NCBI GenBank assembly: GCA_016763715.1
Contig: JAESTG010000103.1
Coordinates: 1 to 6,042, forward strand
Source of the DNA: Flavobacteriaceae bacterium
GTDB taxonomy: Bacteria; Bacteroidota; Bacteroidia; Flavobacteriales; Flavobacteriaceae
DNA: 6,042 nt
Direction of reading: 5' to 3'
Both the position numbers and the translations under genes were made by a program. Shown one piece after another: positions 1 to 6,042 of this stretch; within the stretch, counting starts at the first letter, position 1, and each line of letters begins with the position of its first letter. The notes beneath the pieces are model-generated. The model made no database searches. It was given only the letters and a program-made list of their open reading frames with translations, and had not been told where the DNA came from.

Positions 1-50
1 GAAATCACAATGCAATAATACGAAACTCCTTAGATGGAAGGGAATACCCT

Positions 51-91
51 AAAAAGAAAAGTTCCAAATCCTATTCAGGATTTGGAACTTT
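51..91 (-). terminator. Intrinsic terminator after atpC
   Basis: A perfect 15-bp inverted repeat (58-72 with 77-91, 4-nt loop at 73-76, arm AAAGTTCCAAATCCT) starts 21 nt past the atpC stop. On the minus strand the stem runs into TTTTCTTTTT (60 down to 51), giving the classic stem plus U-tract. On the plus strand the stem is followed by TTTATTTGGTTT, a weaker tract, so it might also stop a convergent plus-strand gene ending near position 50. Confidence 0.93.
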
Positions 92-112
92 ATTTGGTTT
101 ATAAGAACTGTT

Positions 113-388
113 TTAATCTGCCAAAACAATCACCTTATTATTATTCATTTGTACCGTTCCACTATTGATTTCGAGCACCCATTTACCATCTGTCTGAGTA
201 AATTTTTTCTCAAAACCTTCAGCAATAGTAGGATTCCCATCAAACTTCACCTTGCCTTCTCCAAGCAATGATACAACCGATGCGTGATTATTCAACATTT
301 GGAATTCTCCATCTACACCAGGGACAGTAACCGAAGTTACTTCACCACTTACTAAAGATGCCTCAGGAGTTACAATTTCTAAATACAT
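113..388 (-). CDS. atpC: F-type ATP synthase subunit epsilon, short form
   Basis: Epsilon subunit of the F1 central stalk, which joins gamma to the c-ring. The 91 residues correspond to the N-terminal beta-sandwich domain: MYLEIVTPEASLVSGEV (1-17), then PGVDGEFQMLNNHASVVSLLGEG (23-45), which aligns with the conserved segment of E. coli epsilon around GELGIYPGHAPLL, and a final strand NNNKVIVLAD (82-91). The C-terminal two-helix domain that makes E. coli epsilon 139 residues long and can inhibit ATP hydrolysis is absent. A clean TAA stop followed 21 nt later by a strong terminator argues that this is the natural length, and Bacteroidota epsilons of about 90 residues are common. The ATG is preceded by an A-rich leader (gaaaacttaaaaac), the usual pattern in this phylum. 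No promoter match is seen in the gap, so it is most likely co-transcribed with atpD. Confidence 0.95.
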   Translation of the reverse strand: MYLEIVTPEASLVSGEVTSVTVPGVDGEFQMLNNHASVVSLLGEGKVKFDGNPTIAEGFEKKFTQTDGKWVLEINSGTVQMNNNKVIVLAD

Positions 389-406
389 GTTTTTAAGTTT
401 TCAGTT

Positions 407-456
407 AGTAGTTATAAAGAATAGTGCCGTTTGTTACTATCATTCTTTCAACTACT
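407..456 (-). other. Long imperfect hairpin between atpD and atpC
   Basis: The 76-bp gap between the two ATP synthase genes folds on itself. An outer arm AGTAGTT (407-413) pairs with AACTACT (450-456), and an inner arm AAAGAATAGT (416-425) pairs with ACTATCATTCTTT (436-448), which carries a 3-nt bulge; the loop is about 10 nt (426-435). The total is 17 Watson-Crick pairs with a small internal loop between the arms. It begins 8 nt past the atpD stop codon. On the minus strand it is followed by an A-rich, not T-rich, stretch leading into the atpC start, so an intrinsic terminator is unlikely. A role in mRNA processing, stability or the beta-to-epsilon expression ratio is an inference. Confidence 0.65.
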
Positions 457-464
457 CACTAATT

Positions 465-1991
<1,527 letters not shown>

Positions 1992-2031
1992 CTATATAGG
2001 CCTGCTCCTAGCAACCCCTTTTTTAACGGTG

Positions 2032-2064
2032 CAAAGATATGTTTTTCTATTACAAAATTGCAAT
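2032..2064 (-). promoter_or_regulatory. Promoter for atpD-atpC (Bacteroidota type)
   Basis: Read on the minus strand there is a -7 box TATCTTTG (2032-2039), an exact match to the Bacteroidota consensus TAnnTTTG, followed by CACCG. Upstream, TTG at 2061-2063 serves as the -33 box with 21 bp between the boxes, within the usual range. Transcription should start around 2025, giving an atpD leader of roughly 55 nt (about 1971-2025). The leader has no Shine-Dalgarno sequence but is A-rich just before the ATG, with a minor TGCT-AGG-AGCA inverted repeat near its middle. It is the only match to this consensus that I found in the gaps between genes. Confidence 0.78.
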
Positions 2065-2115
2065 GGAAAAGGCTAAAATTTTGAATGGTTTTTTTGAAAT
2101 TCAATTAGCGACTTG

Positions 2116-2237
2116 CTTCATCTAATTTGGAGGCTCCTCCTGCCCTTTTCGGTACTCAAAGCTTGTCGGCCAAGCTATTCGTTTCAATTCCACTCCGCCT
2201 ATGGCGGATGTGGGATTTCCACTACTATCCCTAGCCC
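2116..2237. repeat. Hairpin-rich intergenic element, probable dispersed Bacteroidota repeat or structured RNA
   Basis: Directly after glmS lies a stretch clearly richer in G and C than the AT-rich sequence around it, with three successive inverted repeats: a 14-pair stem at 2186-2217 (TCCGCC/GGCGGA core, loop TAT, one bulged T, one G-T wobble as read on the plus strand), AGCTTG/CAAGCT around a 5-nt loop at 2160-2176, and GGAG/CTCC at 2129-2140. On the minus strand it starts with GGGATAGTAGTGGAAATCC and, after the big hairpin, continues GAATTGAAACGAATAGC. From memory, this pair of half-sites around a variable hairpin recurs between genes in flavobacterial genomes; I could not check this here. 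No U-run follows the stems on either strand, so it does not look like an intrinsic terminator. A plus-strand frame through it (2113-2295) overlaps the glmS end and does not resemble a real protein. Orientation and function are unknown; the boundaries are approximate. Confidence 0.6.
2186..2217. other. Main hairpin of the intergenic element
   Basis: Left arm 2186-2199 pairs with right arm 2203-2217 across the loop TAT. The inner six pairs (TCCGCC with GGCGGA) are perfect. A bulged T at 2209 separates them from eight outer pairs, one of which is T-G on the plus strand and becomes a C/A mismatch on the minus strand. The stem would thus be slightly more stable in a plus-strand transcript. No T-tract follows it in either direction. 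Confidence 0.8.
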
Positions 2238-2255
2238 AAAAATAAAATTACGAAC

Positions 2256-4103
2256 CTACTCCACCGTCACACTCTTAGCCAAATTACGAGGCTGATCTAC
2301 ATTTCGATCAAGCATCACCGCAATATGATAAGAAAGCAACTGTAAAGGTATCGTAGTAACAAGCGGACTTAAACCTTCTGGGGTTTTAGGAACTTCCATA
2401 ATATAATCTGCCAATTGCTTTACTTCGGTGTCTCCTTCAGTAACAACAGCGATAATTTTTCCTTTTCTTGCTTTAATCTCTTCAATATTACTCACTACTT
2501 TTTCATAGTGATTACTATTTACGGCAATCACCACTACAGGCATTTGCTCATCAATTAGTGCAATAGGGCCGTGCTTCATTTCAGCAGCTGGGTATCCTTC
2601 AGCGTGAATATATGATATCTCTTTCAGCTTAAGAGCACCTTCCAAAGCTACAGGGAAGTTGTATCCTCTTCCGAGGTAAAGAAAATTAGACACGTCCTTA
2701 AAAACCTCAGCAATCTCTTTTATTTTGTCTTCACTTTTCAGGGCATTAGCCACATGGGAAGGTATCAATTCTAACTCTCGTAAATGCTCCATGTATTTAC
2801 TTTGAGAAATCGTTCCTTTGGCATCGGCAATTTTAAGTGCAATCATGGTTAGCACTGTAATCTGAGTCGTAAATGCTTTGGTAGAAGCAACTCCAATTTC
2901 CGGGCCAGCGTGGGTATAAGTTCCACTATGAGTCTCACGTGAAATGGTTGAACCAACTACATTACAAATTCCGTATACAAAAGCACATTTTTTCTTAGCT
3001 AACTTAATAGCAGCCAAGGTATCTGCCGTTTCTCCACTCTGAGAGATAGCAATTACAACATCCCTTTCAGAAATTATTGGGTTGCGATATCTGAACTCAC
3101 TAGCATATTCAACTTCTACAGGAATACGAGTTAAATCTTCAAAAATATACTCAGCTACCAATCCAGCATGCCATGAAGTTCCACAAGCAACAATAATAAT
3201 CCGTTCGGCATTAGTGAACTTTTTAATATGATCCTGAAGGCCTCCTAATTTAATTATTCCTTCTTTCGCCAATAATCGACCTCTGTACGTATCCTTAATT
3301 ACACTAGGTTGTTCGTGAATTTCTTTCAGCATGAAATGGTCATAACCCCCTTTTTCAATCTGCTCCAAATTTAATTGTAACTTCTGAATGTAAGGGTTCA
3401 CCAAACTATTATCCTTTATTTTACGAACTTTCACCCCTTTCTCAAGTCGGATAATTGCCATTTCCTCATCTTCCAAATAAATAGCATTGTCTGTAAACTC
3501 AATAAATGGTGTTGCATCACTCGCAATAAAAAACTCATTCTCTCCAATTCCTATAGCCAATGGACTTCCCAATTTGGCCACTACAATTTCATTTGGTTTG
3601 TTTTTATCGAAAATTGCAATTGCATAAGCCCCAATGACTTGGTTAAGAGCAATTTGCACAGCTTTTCCTAACTTGACATTTTCTTTCTTTTTGATATCCT
3701 CAATGAGGTTTACTAACACTTCTGTGTCTGTATCACTTTCAAAGGTATATCCTCTGTTGATAAGCTCCTTTTTGATGGAAGCGTAGTTTTCAATAATTCC
3801 GTTATGAATGATAACCAAGTCTCCACTATTGGAATAGTGTGGATGTGAATTAACATCATTTGGCACACCGTGAGTTGCCCAACGCGTATGACCAATTCCT
3901 AGATTTGCATCCGTTTTAATTTCTTTCTTAACAAGAGCCTCAAGATCAGCTACTTTTCCTTTGGTTTTGGATACCACAACATCCGAACCATCAAACAAAG
4001 CAACACCAGCGCTATCATACCCTCTATATTCTAGACGTTTTAAGCCGTTTAAAATGATGGGATAGGCTTGTCTTGCACCTATATAACCTACAATTCCACA
4101 CAT
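2256..4103 (-). CDS. glmS: Glutamine--fructose-6-phosphate aminotransferase (isomerizing)
   Basis: GlmS converts fructose-6-phosphate and glutamine to glucosamine-6-phosphate and glutamate in the cytoplasm, the first committed step towards UDP-GlcNAc for peptidoglycan and lipid A. At 615 residues it is full length (E. coli has 609). The N-terminal class II glutaminase domain (about 2-240) starts with nucleophile Cys2 (MCGIVGYIG) and has GHTRWATHG (71-79), HNGIIEN (100-106) and SDTDTEV (123-129). Two SIS sugar-isomerase domains follow: ACGTSWHAG (306-314) and SQSGETADT (354-362) in the first, GRGYNFPVALEGALKLKE (478-495) and AEMKHGP (507-513) in the second. By ungapped alignment to the C-terminus of E. 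coli GlmS, Lys492, Glu495, His511 and Lys610 match its isomerase residues, and the tail DQPRNLAKSVTVE is intact. The start is fixed because Cys2 must follow the initiator Met. The gene begins 9 bp after the DUF4270 stop, leaving no room for a glmS ribozyme, so it is probably read from an upstream operon promoter. Stop codon is TAG. Confidence 0.98.
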   Translation of the reverse strand: MCGIVGYIGARQAYPIILNGLKRLEYRGYDSAGVALFDGSDVVVSKTKGKVADLEALVKKEIKTDANLGIGHTRWATHGVPNDVNSHPHYSNSGDLVIIHNGIIENYASIKKELINRGYTFESDTDTEVLVNLIEDIKKKENVKLGKAVQIALNQVIGAYAIAIFDKNKPNEIVVAKLGSPLAIGIGENEFFIASDATPFIEFTDNAIYLEDEEMAIIRLEKGVKVRKIKDNSLVNPYIQKLQLNLEQIEKGGYDHFMLKEIHEQPSVIKDTYRGRLLAKEGIIKLGGLQDHIKKFTNAERIIIVACGTSWHAGLVAEYIFEDLTRIPVEVEYASEFRYRNPIISERDVVIAISQSGETADTLAAIKLAKKKCAFVYGICNVVGSTISRETHSGTYTHAGPEIGVASTKAFTTQITVLTMIALKIADAKGTISQSKYMEHLRELELIPSHVANALKSEDKIKEIAEVFKDVSNFLYLGRGYNFPVALEGALKLKEISYIHAEGYPAAEMKHGPIALIDEQMPVVVIAVNSNHYEKVVSNIEEIKARKGKIIAVVTEGDTEVKQLADYIMEVPKTPEGLSPLVTTIPLQLLSYHIAVMLDRNVDQPRNLAKSVTVE

Positions 4104-4112
4104 AGTCTAGAT

Positions 4113-5753
4113 TTATTCAGGTTCAGTATAAAATATTTGAAGTTTTAGCCTTTTAGACGTATTGCTAGTCTTATTACCAAAGAGAACTGTTCCCTGCGGC
4201 GCGATGACTCCAGATACTGGAATATCTTCAATACTTAGCCCTGGTCTTGGTGAAAGTTCACTTTCTAGGCTTTGAAAAGCTGGTTCAGTTACATTCTGAG
4301 AAACAATTAAGCCGAGTGGCACATTAATAGAATCGTTACTAATAACATCACTTAAATGAGAAGTAATCTTTATTTTATAAAAATCTCCATTACCATCACT
4401 ACCTCTTTCCAACCTTCCTAAGTGCTCCGTAATTGCATCAATGGGTTCAGAGCTAAAAGTAAGGTCAAAATCAAAATCAATCAAACGCCTGCCATTTTTA
4501 GCATCATATATAATGAGGCGCTCCGGTTCGGCTGAGCCACCCTCAATTTTATCCTGATCCACATAGAATATCAAATTAGCTTCATTGATTAGCCACCCTT
4601 TGTCTCGTAAATCTTCCAATTCATCAGCAACACCATTTCCGTCTGTATCGGGGCCAAAAAGCTCAATAATGGTTAACACACCTTCTCCTCCACGAACATA
4701 TAGCGTCTCTTCACCCTCGGTAACATTAGCACTAGACAGGGTGTTTTCAATTTCGGTAGGTATGTCATCTTCAAATACATTTACCGAAATGGCATTGAAA
4801 AGTAAATCGATATCACCATCAATTTCCTCAAGATCTGCAGTTTCACATGTTTGATTTCCGGTTAAGGACTTGAACGTATAAAACAAACTAATGCGAGCAT
4901 CATTCATAGGATCATTATCTGAATCATTCAATTCAAACAAAACTAAATTACCATCATCTGTGTCAGATTCAACCTCAAAATAAATACCTCTAAAGAATTC
5001 TCTAAAGTTGTTGTTATTCAGTAAAGCTAAAGAACCACCGTTTGCTATAATTTTTTGTTCAAAAAAGGCCAAAGGTAGTTTCACTCGAATACCTGGAGGC
5101 AACTCCTCTAGCACATCTTCTTCAGCACCCTGCTCGTTTAATTGTGTGACAATAATAGTATGAGGCTCATTGCTGGGTACAAAATTTTCTATTTTATACA
5201 TCAAATTATTCACCCCACCAGTAATAATTTGATCCTTAAAAATTGGACCATCATTAGAGTAGTATTTTTGGAATTCTTCAAAGTTAGAATTAGGGTCAAA
5301 ATCTCTTAAGAATAAATTAGATTCGTAAATGGAAATATTGATAGGATCGTTTCCGTAGATAGAATCCAAAGTGTAGGTAGTCTTATCGCCATTAACAACG
5401 GCATCACTAAAGAAAGGTAAATACAACACAACGCTGTCTAAAACGGTACAATCTCCAAAGTCTGGGGCTACATCTCCATCTCTGAGTGTTACTTGAGCTA
5501 ATAAATTAGCCGTTGTTTTCCCATAAACAGGGTCATTATAGATTCCTAGTTGATATACAGGCAATCCATTGGTTTGTACCGATGGAATTTTTTTACTGTA
5601 AGCAATCACCGTCTTCGATTCATCAAGTTCGGCAGTAAAATTTTGGTCTATTATATTGGTGTTGATATTACTAAAGTCTTCTTCACAGGAGGCTAAGGCG
5701 ATAATCACTACCACAATTGCCCCAATTTTAGGCAAAATATACTTCATCTTCAT
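4113..5753 (-). CDS. DUF4270 family surface-type lipoprotein
   Basis: A 546-residue predicted lipoprotein. Residues 1-23 form a lipoprotein signal peptide: basic start (MKMK), hydrophobic stretch around 10-21 and lipobox LASC with the lipidated cysteine at 23. The mature protein begins C-E-E-D, an acidic start like the Bacteroidota lipoprotein export signal that sends lipoproteins to the outer face of the outer membrane. The rest is beta-rich, without membrane segments. It matches what I recall of DUF4270 proteins: an early QLGIYNDPVYG segment (68-78), VLDSVVLYLPFF (104-115), FREFFRGIYFEVES (250-263), LYVRGGEGVL (351-360), WLINEANLIFYVD (387-399) and a C-terminal GTVLFG...KRLKLQIFYTEPE. Residues 369-380 fit a 12-residue EF-hand-type calcium loop. 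Molecular function is unknown. ATG at 5753 is used as start; a second in-frame ATG two codons later is equally possible. An A-rich stretch, not a Shine-Dalgarno sequence, precedes it. It sits between the glycogen-synthase-like gene and glmS. Confidence 0.9.
   Translation of the reverse strand: MKMKYILPKIGAIVVVIIALASCEEDFSNINTNIIDQNFTAELDESKTVIAYSKKIPSVQTNGLPVYQLGIYNDPVYGKTTANLLAQVTLRDGDVAPDFGDCTVLDSVVLYLPFFSDAVVNGDKTTYTLDSIYGNDPINISIYESNLFLRDFDPNSNFEEFQKYYSNDGPIFKDQIITGGVNNLMYKIENFVPSNEPHTIIVTQLNEQGAEEDVLEELPPGIRVKLPLAFFEQKIIANGGSLALLNNNNFREFFRGIYFEVESDTDDGNLVLFELNDSDNDPMNDARISLFYTFKSLTGNQTCETADLEEIDGDIDLLFNAISVNVFEDDIPTEIENTLSSANVTEGEETLYVRGGEGVLTIIELFGPDTDGNGVADELEDLRDKGWLINEANLIFYVDQDKIEGGSAEPERLIIYDAKNGRRLIDFDFDLTFSSEPIDAITEHLGRLERGSDGNGDFYKIKITSHLSDVISNDSINVPLGLIVSQNVTEPAFQSLESELSPRPGLSIEDIPVSGVIAPQGTVLFGNKTSNTSKRLKLQIFYTEPE
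5685..5753 (-). other. Lipoprotein signal peptide with lipobox and acidic export tail
   Basis: Encodes residues 1-23 of the DUF4270 protein. The lipobox is L20-A21-S22-C23, fitting the [LVI]-[ASTVI]-[GAS]-C rule for signal peptidase II cleavage. The residues just after the cysteine are E-E-D-F-S. Export signals described in Capnocytophaga and Flavobacterium are likewise acidic runs directly behind the cysteine. Surface exposure is therefore inferred, not shown. Confidence 0.88.
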
Positions 5754-5769
5754 AGATACATCAGTGTTT

Positions 5770-6042
5770 TTAGTCTAATACTTTCGATTCGTAAAAGTCT
5801 AAATATGCTTGAGAAAATTCTTCTTTATTGTGAAATTTTAACACAGGTTTTTCGAGATTTTTAAGATATTCTTCAAAATTGGAAGAAAGATCACTCGATC
5901 CAACTATGATGGCATCACTATGATCAATAGCAGTTTTCATTACGTTGAAATAATCTGGGGTTTCCAAATGTTCAATAACATCATTGGCAATGCCATCGAA
6001 TTTAATTTTCTTAACTAACTCTTTATTTAAAGCACCTTCAAA
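5770..6042 (-). CDS. Glycogen/starch synthase-like protein (GT5 N-terminal domain), C-terminal 90 residues, partial
   Basis: The last 90 codons of a gene that begins outside the window; the reading frame is open to the window edge and ends in TAA. The segment around PDYFNVMKTAIDHSDAIIVG resembles the end of the N-terminal catalytic domain of GT5 glycogen/starch synthases, where an N-x-MK-x-x-I-x-x-S-D pattern precedes the hinge. Canonical GlgA continues there into a second Rossmann domain of about 200 residues that completes the ADP-glucose site. Here only about 40 residues follow before the stop. From memory, Flavobacteriaceae carry a conserved protein of roughly 270 residues with this exact ending, annotated as glycogen/starch synthase and placed before a DUF4270 gene and glmS. 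Whether such a one-domain protein has glycosyltransferase activity is unclear, so I give no glgA symbol. The next gene starts 16 bp downstream, suggesting co-transcription. Family call fairly secure; function uncertain. Confidence 0.8.
   Translation of the reverse strand, partial: FEGALNKELVKKIKFDGIANDVIEHLETPDYFNVMKTAIDHSDAIIVGSSDLSSNFEEYLKNLEKPVLKFHNKEEFSQAYLDFYESKVLD

Noticed and set aside
39..50. Small inverted repeat AGGG-AATA-CCCT next to the terminator
   Set aside because: A four-pair stem is within chance expectation, and it lies beyond the U-tract of the real terminator.
1..52. End of a convergent plus-strand gene before the terminator
   Set aside because: One plus-strand frame reads to a TAA at 50-52, but fewer than 20 codons are visible and another frame stays open to about 104; neither can be identified.
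2186..2217. Main intergenic hairpin as the glmS terminator
   Set aside because: The stem is strong, but the sequence after it on the minus strand (GAAACGAATAGC) has no U-tract.
2113..2295. Plus-strand open frame of 60 codons across the intergenic element
   Set aside because: It spans the hairpin repeats and runs into the 3' end of glmS on the other strand; no promoter or start context supports it, and the composition follows the repeat rather than a protein.
3713..3895. Minus-strand open frame of 60 codons inside glmS
   Set aside because: Different frame within the glutaminase domain of a clearly intact glmS.
4104..4112. Possible glmS ribozyme or riboswitch upstream of glmS
   Set aside because: Only 9 bp separate glmS from the preceding stop codon, so there is no room for a ribozyme; it is also a Bacillota-type feature.
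4585..4854. Plus-strand open frame of 89 codons
   Set aside because: Antisense to the DUF4270 gene; Ser-rich shadow caused by the acidic codons of the real gene.
5750..5761. Three-codon upstream reading frame ATG-TAT-CTA-TGA overlapping the DUF4270 start
   Set aside because: The overlap is real in the sequence, but such a short frame is easily due to chance and there is no evidence that it is translated.

Overview
The window reads as chromosomal DNA of a member of the Bacteroidota, most likely Flavobacteriia/Flavobacteriaceae. The signs are AT-rich genes without Shine-Dalgarno sequences, A-rich leaders before the start codons, a TAnnTTTG-type promoter, a DUF4270 lipoprotein with an acidic tail after its lipid-anchored cysteine, an F-type ATPase beta subunit with the extra segment usual in this phylum, and an epsilon subunit that is only the N-terminal domain. 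All genes lie on the minus strand, so transcription runs from high to low coordinates.

Upstream block (6042 down to 2256): the 3' end of a glycogen/starch-synthase-like gene runs off the window edge. It is followed after 16 bp by a surface-type DUF4270 lipoprotein and after a further 9 bp by glmS, the enzyme that commits fructose-6-phosphate to amino sugars. The tight spacing indicates one operon whose promoter lies outside the window. It joins sugar metabolism, the cell-envelope amino-sugar supply and an envelope lipoprotein of unknown role.

Intergenic region 1971-2255: next to the glmS stop is a hairpin-rich, relatively GC-rich element (about 2116-2237) that codes for nothing convincing and looks like a dispersed Bacteroidota intergenic repeat or structured RNA. 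Beyond it, an AT-rich stretch holds a good Bacteroidota promoter (2032-2064) and a leader of roughly 55 nt for atpD.

ATP synthase block (1970 down to 51): atpD (beta) and atpC (epsilon) form a two-gene unit without the other F1Fo genes beside it. A long imperfect hairpin lies between the two genes, and a strong intrinsic terminator follows atpC. Positions 1-50 hold no supportable feature; a convergent plus-strand gene could end there, but too little is visible to call it.

No mobile element, CRISPR array, tRNA or rRNA is seen. This is mostly an ordinary housekeeping region. The parts most worth a second look are the structured intergenic element, the atpD-atpC hairpin, the apparent single-domain glycogen-synthase homologue and the DUF4270 protein.
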